NCBI GenBank assembly: GCA_964470285.1
Contig: CAYYBZ010000078.1
Location: 1 to 7,798, forward strand
Direction of reading: 5' to 3'
Length of the DNA stretch: 7,798 bases
Origin: CAYYBZ01 sp964470285 [NCBI: uncultured Oligoflexia bacterium]
GTDB taxonomy: Bacteria > Bdellovibrionota_G > CAYYBZ01
In this document: positions 1 to 5,018 of the stretch, in pieces
Layout of the letters: every line of letters starts with the position of its first letter
Position numbering within the stretch: the first letter of the stretch is position 1
The notes under the pieces: model-generated
Told to the model about the DNA's origin: nothing
The model's database searches: none
What the model saw: only the letters and a program-made list of their open reading frames with translations
Translations under genes and position numbers: made by a program

Positions 1-646
1 AAGTTCTGTTTCCGATAATGTTATCGTCAAGAAATATATATGTTTTCGCGTTGGTTTCCTTTATAGTTCTGACTACATTTTCAATGGGTGCATGCCTTAT
101 TCTTTTGCCGAAAAGACTGTTCACGCAGCAAAAATCGCATTTGTATGGACATCCCCTTGTAGTCATTATAGGAACTATATTAAACGGTCTTTTTCCCTGA
201 GCTTTACTGAAATCAAGCCGGACATACTCGTCCAGTTTTGGTTCTTCGGAATGATACCTTTTCTTAAGCCCTCCGTTACAAAAATCATGTAGAATATCTT
301 TCCATACACCTTCAGCTTCTCCGATCACTACGGAATCGGCATACCTTGAAGCTTCATCGGGTAAAATAGACGGATGCACTCCGCCGATTATCACCTTTTT
401 CCCTCTTTTCCTGAACTCTCCGGCAAGGAAATAAGCCCTTGGCGCATTGGCCGTCATACAGCTTATTCCTACCAGATCACAGGGTTCATCGAGATTGATG
501 TTTTCAAATTCTTCTTCTACAATTCTTACTTGGTGTTCTGAAGGTGTCAGCCCGTCAAGAATATGAAGTGCCAACTGCGGTATCATAAGCCCGGTCGGCG
601 TTTTTTTATCGGGATTTATGCAGGGAGATATTAATAATATTTTCAT
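1..646 (-). CDS. B12-binding domain radical SAM protein (C-terminus beyond the left edge)
   Basis: The reverse strand is open from an ATG at 646 to the window edge, giving 215 residues with no stop. Residues 1-130 look like the Rossmann-type cobalamin-binding domain of COG1032 proteins: start MKILLISP, then GISCMTANAPRA (60-71), IIGGVHPSILPDEA (86-99) and VVIGEAEG (106-113). The core follows with TTRGCPYKCDFC, in which Cys166, Cys170 and Cys173 form the CxxxCxxC motif that binds the [4Fe-4S] cluster and S-adenosylmethionine. FGKRIRHAPIENVV (179-192) and FLDDNIIGN (205-213) are also typical of the group. No DxHxxG motif is seen, so cobalamin, if bound, lacks the usual histidine ligand. Relatives are usually well over 400 residues, so about half is missing. 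The gene starts 9 bases after the exported-protein gene and is probably cotranscribed with it; the only purine-rich site is a GGGGG stretch about 15 bases upstream. Family assignment is firm; substrate and reaction are unknown. Confidence 0.88.
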   Translation of the reverse strand, partial: MKILLISPCINPDKKTPTGLMIPQLALHILDGLTPSEHQVRIVEEEFENINLDEPCDLVGISCMTANAPRAYFLAGEFRKRGKKVIIGGVHPSILPDEASRYADSVVIGEAEGVWKDILHDFCNGGLKKRYHSEEPKLDEYVRLDFSKAQGKRPFNIVPIMTTRGCPYKCDFCCVNSLFGKRIRHAPIENVVRTIKETNAKTYIFLDDNIIGNRT

Positions 647-655
647 ATTTAATCT

Positions 656-1138
656 CTATTTCCCCCTTGAAGATTTATTGCCTTTCCAAAGAGGCGTTCC
701 GTCGCTTTCTCTTAATTTAAGGTTTTTCCCGTTTTTAATAATTACAGAGGCAATGATTACTTCATTTTCGGATATTTTAATGCGTGATCCGGTTATTTTA
801 ATCTTATCATCCTCATCAAAATCAAAACCGTTTTCTTCAATAAACCATGCAGGTCCCACTCTGACCTCAATTGTTTGCGTTCCCTTTTTTACAAAAAGTC
901 TTACACCGTAAGAACCGCCTTGTGAATCCACTACTTTGATATCGCTTATTTTAGCCTCGAAAGTTTCTACAGTTTTTGTATCGTATAACGTCTGCGACTG
1001 ATTTGAATTGTTATTTTGCCCGCCTTGGCCCTTACCTTTGCCTTTTCCTTTTCCTTTTTGCCCCTGAGCAAAGGCCTGTGTACCTGTAAATAGAAGAAAC
1101 AACGCAATCAAAATAACAAGAAATTTAACTAATTTCAT
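656..1138 (-). CDS. Small exported protein with Lys-Gly-rich linker and probable OB-like beta-barrel domain
   Basis: This 160-residue protein begins with a clear signal peptide: MKLVKF, a hydrophobic core to about residue 18, and a likely cleavage after AFA at 24. Residues 25-50 are a low-complexity linker of Lys-Gly repeats followed by an Asn/Gln-rich stretch. Residues 57-143 alternate hydrophobic and polar residues as in a small beta barrel: VETFEAKISDIKVV, then LFVKKGTQTIEVRVGPAWFI, then DKIKITGSRIKI and VIIASVIIKNGK. The end, LKLRESDGTPLWKG, is a pattern I associate with small periplasmic proteins of anaerobic Gram-negatives, but I cannot name a family with certainty. An OB-like fold is inferred from the strand pattern only. 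A good ribosome site, AAAAGGAG (1147-1154), lies 8 bases before the ATG, which supports this start. The gene is divergent from the transporter gene and leads a probable two-gene unit with the radical SAM gene. Its role is unknown; the basic linker could bind anionic polymers. Confidence 0.8.
   Translation of the reverse strand: MKLVKFLVILIALFLLFTGTQAFAQGQKGKGKGKGKGQGGQNNNSNQSQTLYDTKTVETFEAKISDIKVVDSQGGSYGVRLFVKKGTQTIEVRVGPAWFIEENGFDFDEDDKIKITGSRIKISENEVIIASVIIKNGKNLKLRESDGTPLWKGNKSSRGK
1031..1060 (-). repeat. Imperfect hexanucleotide repeat coding for Lys-Gly units
   Basis: The plus strand reads as imperfect CCTTTT/CCTTTG hexamers, with AAAAGG units on the coding strand. Each hexamer encodes one Lys-Gly pair of the exported protein's linker (residues about 27-38). 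Because six is a multiple of three, slippage would change linker length but keep the frame. Confidence 0.7.
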
Positions 1139-1242
1139 ATCTCTCTCTCCTTTTATCCTTATATATATATTATTTATTTGCGGACTTTAATTGAAAATAT
1201 ATAAAAAGCCCACAATTTATTTAAAAAAGTTATACTACGCAA
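1139..1242. promoter_or_regulatory. AT-rich divergent intergenic region with candidate promoters
   Basis: This 104-base spacer separates two divergent genes, so it should hold a promoter in each direction. It is very AT-rich and includes an (AT)n run at 1161-1171. On the plus strand, TTGAAA (1191-1196) is a possible -35 with only a weak -10 (ATTTAT, 1215-1220). A better -10 word, TATACT (1231-1236), lies 6 bases before the transporter ATG but has no good -35. On the minus strand I see no convincing hexamer pair. The function is inferred from gene arrangement; the exact elements are uncertain. Confidence 0.35.
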
Positions 1243-2142
1243 ATGTCGGAACGTAAAAATAATATTGCACTGTTATTACTTGTACTTGGTGCTTTCAACC
1301 TGGGATTTGCTCCGATATTTGTAAAATTTGTCGGCAAAACAGGAATGGGTCTTACAGCAATTGCTTTTTGGAGAATGGCTATCGGCGGACTTATTCTTTT
1401 CATAATCGCTCTGTTTCAAAAACACGCGCTATTCTTAAGCCGCTCAAATCTTTTATGGGCCGCTTTAGCGGGTCTTTTTTTTACTCTGGATTTAACCGTA
1501 TGGCACCGTTCCATAATGTATGCCGGAGCCGGCCTTTCAACAATTCTGGGTAACACCCAGGTTTTTTATACTGCAATACTCAGCTACATAATATTTAAAG
1601 AAAAACCCTCTTTAAGATTTTTTATTGCGGCTCTAACTGCAATGTGCGGAGTTATTTTTCTTTCCGGAATAGGTTCTGAAATTGAATTTACCAAAACTTA
1701 TATAATAGGTGTTTCTTTAGGCCTTTTAACGGGTCTTCTTTATGCTCTGTATCTTTTGACATTGAGAAAAACAGAAAAAAGAGAAAAGAAACCTGATAAA
1801 GTAATTTTTATAGCCTGGATCTGCTTTTTCTGCAGTGTTTTTATGGGAATAGGTTCCTACTTTGAGCAGGGTACTTTTATGCCTCCAGGACTAAATTCAT
1901 GGGCCGCTATTTTTGGTCTGGCTCTTCTTGTTCAGGTTATAGGATGGTGGGCTATTTTTTATTCAATGTCCAGAATAGAAACTTCCAGAATCGGGCTCGT
2001 TTTACTTCTGCAACCTACAATGGCTACTATCTGGGGCTATTTTTTATTTTCTGAAAACCTTACGCCGCTTCAGATAGCCGGAGGAATTATTACTTTAATA
2101 AGCATTTACTATGGAGCTAAGTTCAGAAAACCTGTACAATAG
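1243..2142 (+). CDS. EamA/DMT-superfamily transporter, ten predicted membrane helices
   Basis: This 299-residue integral membrane protein has the length and layout of the drug/metabolite transporter superfamily. Two EamA repeats of five helices each cover about 8-141 and 155-292. Repeat 1 begins LLLLVLGAFNLGFAPIFVKF, has FWRMAIGG at 42-49, and ends with LSYIIFKEKPSLR before helix 5. Repeat 2 has GLLYALYLLTLRK near 164-175 and the family's LLLQPTMATIWGYFLFSE (254-271), where the glutamate opens the last loop. A charged cytoplasmic loop (TEKREKKPDK, 177-186) joins helices 6 and 7. Family members export or import amino acids, nucleosides or other small metabolites; the substrate cannot be told here. 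The start is supported by the family's usual N-terminus, but no Shine-Dalgarno sequence precedes it (AAAAAAGTTATACTACGCAA). The orphan gene at 2152 follows after 9 bases, suggesting cotranscription. Confidence 0.93.
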   Translation: MSERKNNIALLLLVLGAFNLGFAPIFVKFVGKTGMGLTAIAFWRMAIGGLILFIIALFQKHALFLSRSNLLWAALAGLFFTLDLTVWHRSIMYAGAGLSTILGNTQVFYTAILSYIIFKEKPSLRFFIAALTAMCGVIFLSGIGSEIEFTKTYIIGVSLGLLTGLLYALYLLTLRKTEKREKKPDKVIFIAWICFFCSVFMGIGSYFEQGTFMPPGLNSWAAIFGLALLVQVIGWWAIFYSMSRIETSRIGLVLLLQPTMATIWGYFLFSENLTPLQIAGGIITLISIYYGAKFRKPVQ

Positions 2143-2151
2143 CTAAAAGTT

Positions 2152-2754
2152 ATGAAGTTTTTCCTGATTATTATTATATTTGCTGCGATTGTAGGAGGCG
2201 GAGGCTTCTATTTCTATAAAAATGCAGTCAACAAAGACATTAATTATACATGCAATGTTTTAAAAAAATATAATAATGAGTACTGGAACTCCAAACAGGA
2301 CGTAATAATACTGGAGCAGAAATACTCCCAAAAGCTTCTTGAGCACAAATACACATCACAAATGAACAAGGCTATCAGCGCTTCTCAAATTTGGGGTGAA
2401 AAAGCCAATTTCAGGAAAAATATAGAAAAGTTTACAGGACAGGATACCTCATGCTTCGACATCGCCCTCAAAATTCCAAATGATGTCGAAAAAGACAGTA
2501 TTATGCTTTGCAAGATAATCGGAAAATTCTTAAAAAAGAAAAACATTAAGAAGCATGGAAAAAATAAAGTCAGTAAAAAAATCGTTTATTTCATAAACAA
2601 AAAAATAAAAAACAATAGATTTAGGGATCTTGCTAAAGATAATTTATACAAAGCATTCTCTGATGACTGCGCAGGATATTCAAGAACCATTGAATACACA
2701 ACCAACAAAAGATGGCAGTGTAAAAAGTGGCATAATTACTGCGCCGGCAAATAG
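2152..2754 (+). CDS. Hypothetical protein with N-terminal membrane anchor or signal, Lys-rich, six cysteines
   Basis: I do not recognise a family for this 200-residue protein. Residues 3-22 (FFLIIIIFAAIVGGGGFYFY) form one hydrophobic segment, either a signal anchor or an uncleaved signal, so the rest probably lies outside the cytoplasm. The remainder is strongly basic, with Lys clusters at 127-144 and 150-153, and rich in Asn and Tyr. The six cysteines (34, 101, 120, 173, 190, 197) are even in number and could form disulfides in an oxidising compartment. Three of them sit in the last 30 residues, with aromatic residues between (RWQCKKWHNYC). The start lies 9 bases after the transporter stop and has no clear Shine-Dalgarno site, so translation may depend on coupling. 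The DNA is more AT-rich than its neighbours; the 60-base lines at 2221 and 2521 hold only 13 G or C each. This may mean recent acquisition or weak constraint. Confidence 0.7.
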   Translation: MKFFLIIIIFAAIVGGGGFYFYKNAVNKDINYTCNVLKKYNNEYWNSKQDVIILEQKYSQKLLEHKYTSQMNKAISASQIWGEKANFRKNIEKFTGQDTSCFDIALKIPNDVEKDSIMLCKIIGKFLKKKNIKKHGKNKVSKKIVYFINKKIKNNRFRDLAKDNLYKAFSDDCAGYSRTIEYTTNKRWQCKKWHNYCAGK

Positions 2755-2756
2755 GT

Positions 2757-3047
2757 TTACGCATTTACCATGTTCAGTTTTTCAGTTGTTTTTTCAGTTG
2801 TTTTAGGAATACCCTTAAAAATTTCTTCCGACAAATATCTTACATTGTTTCTATGAGAAATCTCGAGTAATATATGGCCGTCATCTGCCAGCTGCCTTGA
2901 AACAGAAAACTTACCCAGACCTTCAACCTCGGTCAGCATGGCTTCACCGTAGTTAACGAATTCAATTCCGTGTGCGGCACATCTTTCTTCGCTCAGAAGA
3001 ATATAGATAAATTTCAGAAAATCCTTATAGGAAAGCTTTACAGGCAT
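2757..3047 (-). CDS. Hypothetical 96-residue soluble protein
   Basis: No family is recognised. The protein has no signal peptide or membrane segment. Residues 1-80 look like a compact mixed alpha/beta domain: an amphipathic helix YKDFLKFIYILLSEE, then AAHGIEFVNYGEAM, the strand pair KFSVSRQLADDGHILLEISH, and a helix YLSEEIFKGI. The C-terminal tail carries an exact TTEK repeat (82-89) ending LNMVNA. There is one cysteine, Cys23. Translation is well supported: AAAGGAGG (3054-3061) sits 6 bases before the ATG. The gene is isolated, with a terminator upstream separating it from the glutamate-synthase-like gene, so it probably has its own promoter in 3062-3198. Its stop is 2 bases from the stop of the convergent orphan gene at 2152-2754. 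The strong ribosome site argues that it is expressed. Confidence 0.72.
   Translation of the reverse strand: MPVKLSYKDFLKFIYILLSEERCAAHGIEFVNYGEAMLTEVEGLGKFSVSRQLADDGHILLEISHRNNVRYLSEEIFKGIPKTTEKTTEKLNMVNA
2779..2802 (-). repeat. Exact tandem duplication of a 12-base unit inside a coding sequence
   Basis: The plus-strand unit TTTTCAGTTGTT occurs twice head to tail (2779-2790 and 2791-2802), preceded by a partial TTCAGTT copy at 2773-2779. On the coding strand it gives two TTEK units in frame near the C-terminus of the 96-residue protein. As 12 is a multiple of three, copy-number change would alter tail length without a frameshift. Confidence 0.85.
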
Positions 3048-3097
3048 TATTTCCCTCCTTTAAGCTTTATTGATACAAATTTTATATATATCACACG

Positions 3098-3127
3098 ATT
3101 TTGCAAGTAATAACATGATGTTGTCAA
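3098..3127 (-). promoter_or_regulatory. Candidate promoter for the 96-residue orphan gene
   Basis: On the minus strand a perfect -35 hexamer TTGACA (3122-3127) is followed after 18 bases by CAAAAT (3098-3103), a 4-of-6 match to TATAAT. A start near 3091 would leave a leader of about 43 bases before the ATG at 3047. The upstream terminator at 3199-3252 makes a separate promoter here likely. The -35 is good and the -10 mediocre, so the position is tentative. Confidence 0.4.
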
Positions 3128-3133
3128 TTGACA
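3112..3133. promoter_or_regulatory. Two abutting palindromes over the candidate -35, possible operator
   Basis: AACATGATGTT (3112-3122, five-base arms around one base) abuts the perfect 12-base palindrome TGTCAATTGACA (3122-3133). The second palindrome contains the -35 hexamer TTGACA on both strands. A dimeric regulator binding here would block the minus-strand promoter. The symmetry is directly visible; the regulatory role is inferred, and no regulator gene is in the window. Confidence 0.4.
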
Positions 3134-3198
3134 TATCTTACATTCACTTTCAAGTTAACACGTTGACTACATGTTATTTTGAAAGAACCTCATACAGG

Positions 3199-3252
3199 AA
3201 AAAATAAAAAAAAGGGGTTAAATGCCTGCTTTAACCTCAGACAATTAACCCC
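3199..3252 (-). terminator. Rho-independent terminator after the glutamate-synthase-like gene
   Basis: Read on the minus strand, an inverted repeat ending in TTTAACCCC is followed at once by eight T, one A and six T (3213 down to 3199). Two stems compete for the same 3' arm. One is a short stem with 7-base arms (3230-3236 with 3216-3222) and a 7-base loop. The other is a longer-range stem of 8 bases (3245-3252 with 3214-3221). Either puts a stem next to the U tract. It closes the operon of 3319-7798 and insulates the 96-residue orphan gene. Confidence 0.8.
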
Positions 3253-3257
3253 CAGGA

Positions 3258-3307
3258 GGCATAAAATCCGACTAAATGTCACAGATATAAAAAGTCGGAT
3301 TTATGCC
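3258..3307. repeat. Long near-perfect inverted repeat (hairpin) after the operon's last stop codon
   Basis: The arms 3258-3273 (GGCATAAAATCCGACT) and 3293-3307 (AGTCGGATTTATGCC) are complementary over 15 pairs with one bulged A, around a 19-base loop. The structure starts 11 bases beyond the stop codon (3319-3321) and lies 5 bases before the terminator hairpin. It has no T tract of its own on the minus strand, so it is not a classical terminator. It could protect the 3' end of the mRNA or be a dispersed palindromic element. Confidence 0.7.
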
Positions 3308-3318
3308 GATTTTAAAAA

Positions 3319-4911
3319 CTATTTACCGTTTAATATTGTCTCTACCTCTTTCTTATCAATGTCCATCAGATATGGAATCCCGCTTATTTCAGAGGCTTCC
3401 CTGGTTAATGACGCCAAATCGTCTCTTGATATGTAATCAATGGCAAATTTCCTTGCACCTGCCATAAGCTGTTTAAGCCCTTGTCCCAGCCTCTCATAAT
3501 AAGTGTAAAGACCGAGAGCTCCTGCGGGAATTTTCTCGAACTCATCATTTCCAAGCTCTTCACGAAGGTAACTCGCCGTTACAAAAATCTGGTCAATATT
3601 GCTGCCGAAGCGTTCGACATATACAGGTATTTGGTTTGACTTTATCGCTTCTCCGAGAGTTTTTCCGACCATGGCTGCGGCTATCGGAGCTCTTGCCATA
3701 CCGATCATTTTTACAAAAGGTGCCCCGAGAGCTATCCCCTTGTACATCTGATCTTCGAAAGTGATACCGCCGGCTACGGCAAGTGTCGGAACATGTTCAC
3801 CCTTTTCGTGAAGCACTTTGGCGTATTTATAAAGTAGCGAGTGAATTTCAACAGGGGGCATACCCCATTCGTTCATCATCCTCCACGGACTCATTCCTGT
3901 TCCGCCTCCCGCTCCGTCCACAGTTAACATATCAAGTTTATACTTGGACGCGAACTTTATGGCCATTGCAAGCGCAGCCGGTCTGTATGCTCCGGTTTTC
4001 AAAAAAATATACTTTGCCCCGGCTTCTCTAAGTTCCTTAACTCTTTTAGCAAATCCTTCTTCCTCAACCATCCCGACTCTGGAATGCCTTTCAAATTCCT
4101 TGAAAGCTCCCTTTTCAAAAGCTTTTATGACAGAGGGACTTGTAGGATCCGGTATAACAACATAACCCCTATTGTTAAGCATCTGCGCTTTCTTAAGATC
4201 CCTTATTTTAACTTCACCGCCTATATTTTTTGCACCTTGCCCCCACTTTAATTCTACAACTTCGACTCCAAGCTTATCGATTGCATATTCCTGAACACCA
4301 AGTCTTGTATCTTCTATATTTGCCTGAAGTATTATCGCACCCCAACCGTCTCTCTGATTATCCTTAAAAAGATTTACCCTTCTTTTTAAATCCACCGTAT
4401 CAACTACCTTGCCCTTTTCAATCTTTGATTGAGGATCCATTCCGACAACGTTTTCGCCGATTGTTAAACCGGTGCCTGCCAGTGCCGTACCGATTGCAAG
4501 TCCTTCCCAGTTGTTTTTAGCAATATTCGTAGAACCGATACCGGGGATTACGATAGGAATCTTAAATTTTAACCCTTTATCATGTCCGAACTTAACTTCA
4601 AGATTGACATTAGGAAATATAGCCTTATCACTGTCGGCGTCTATTCCCTGTGCTCCCACAACTCCGGTTACAATATTGAAATGTCCGTAATCGACCGGAT
4701 AAACTTTTTCAGCTGCAGTAGTTATAACGCCAAACGGTTGAGGGTAAATTACCTCATGCCCCCTGTAGGCGGATTTCCCTATTTCGCACATGCCTATACA
4801 ACCGTCCACGCATGTGACGCACATACCCGAATTCGGAGTGATTGATTCTTCCGTCCTGTTTTTGGTCAGAGTGGCAGCTGAGGAATTAACCCTTGAAAAT
4901 GTCCTGCTCAT
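3319..4911 (-). CDS. Glutamate-synthase-type FMN domain protein (GltB-like, COG0069), no amidotransferase domain
   Basis: This 530-residue protein is related to the central and FMN-binding domain of glutamate synthase, a TIM barrel that in GOGAT turns 2-oxoglutarate plus ammonia into glutamate. Visible family marks are FKIPIVIPGIGSTNIA (116-131), AIGTALAGTGLTIGE (139-153), VELKWGQGAKNIGGEV, the FMN-loop motif VDGAGGGTGMSP, and LAVAGGITFEDQMYKGIALGAPFVKMI. The N-terminal glutaminase domain and C-terminal GXGXG domain of full GltB are absent. Cys31, Cys34, Cys38 and Cys42 form CxxCxxxCxxxC; no cysteine occurs later, so the usual GOGAT [3Fe-4S] motif after the barrel is missing. AAAGGAG (4922-4928) lies 10 bases before the ATG and fixes the start. 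The gene is last in the operon, 107 bases after the iron-sulfur subunit gene, which probably supplies its electrons. Ammonia-dependent glutamate synthesis or another FMN reaction are both possible. Confidence 0.9.
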   Translation of the reverse strand: MSRTFSRVNSSAATLTKNRTEESITPNSGMCVTCVDGCIGMCEIGKSAYRGHEVIYPQPFGVITTAAEKVYPVDYGHFNIVTGVVGAQGIDADSDKAIFPNVNLEVKFGHDKGLKFKIPIVIPGIGSTNIAKNNWEGLAIGTALAGTGLTIGENVVGMDPQSKIEKGKVVDTVDLKRRVNLFKDNQRDGWGAIILQANIEDTRLGVQEYAIDKLGVEVVELKWGQGAKNIGGEVKIRDLKKAQMLNNRGYVVIPDPTSPSVIKAFEKGAFKEFERHSRVGMVEEEGFAKRVKELREAGAKYIFLKTGAYRPAALAMAIKFASKYKLDMLTVDGAGGGTGMSPWRMMNEWGMPPVEIHSLLYKYAKVLHEKGEHVPTLAVAGGITFEDQMYKGIALGAPFVKMIGMARAPIAAAMVGKTLGEAIKSNQIPVYVERFGSNIDQIFVTASYLREELGNDEFEKIPAGALGLYTYYERLGQGLKQLMAGARKFAIDYISRDDLASLTREASEISGIPYLMDIDKKEVETILNGK

Positions 4912-4942
4912 TTTTTTAATTCTCCTTTCATTATTTACTAAT

Positions 4943-4984
4943 TGAGGCTTAAAAATTATATAATTTAGTTAGTCGCCTCATTGA
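4943..4984 (-). promoter_or_regulatory. Dyad-rich spacer with TATAAT, possible internal promoter for the FMN-protein gene
   Basis: The 107-base gap between the last two operon genes contains a perfect 14-base palindrome, AAATTATATAATTT (4953-4966), flanked by the outer arms TGAGGC (4943-4948) and GCCTCA (4975-4980). On the minus strand the palindrome holds a consensus TATAAT (4955-4960); the region 17-18 bases upstream (TCAATG, 4979-4984) is only a weak -35. The spacer may give the FMN-protein gene its own promoter, or fold in the mRNA. No T tract follows, so a terminator is unlikely. Confidence 0.35.
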
Positions 4985-5018
4985 TATTTTTCAGATCATT
5001 GCTTCACACACTATTGAA

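Noticed and set aside
18-292. Two short plus-strand frames near the left edge
   Set aside because: They overlap the radical SAM gene on the other strand, whose CxxxCxxC motif is unmistakable.
618-911. Plus-strand frame of 97 codons
   Set aside because: Antisense to the exported protein and the start of the radical SAM gene; no ribosome site or domain was seen.
1031-1060. Short tandem repeats as a CRISPR array
   Set aside because: The units are six bases with no spacers, and they encode a Lys-Gly linker in frame.
2755-2756. Bidirectional terminator between the convergent genes
   Set aside because: Only two bases separate the stop codons, and no GC-rich stem with a T tract was found in the adjoining gene ends.
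3128-3133. TTGACA on the plus strand as a promoter -35
   Set aside because: No acceptable -10 lies 16-18 bases downstream and no plus-strand gene follows; the word results from the palindrome.
3179-3436. Plus-strand frame across the terminator and gene end
   Set aside because: It runs through the terminator and hairpin and then antisense to the GltB-like gene; no ribosome site is visible.
3783-4845. Several plus-strand open frames opposite the GltB-like gene
   Set aside because: All lie antisense to a well-supported 530-residue coding sequence and show no recognisable protein features.
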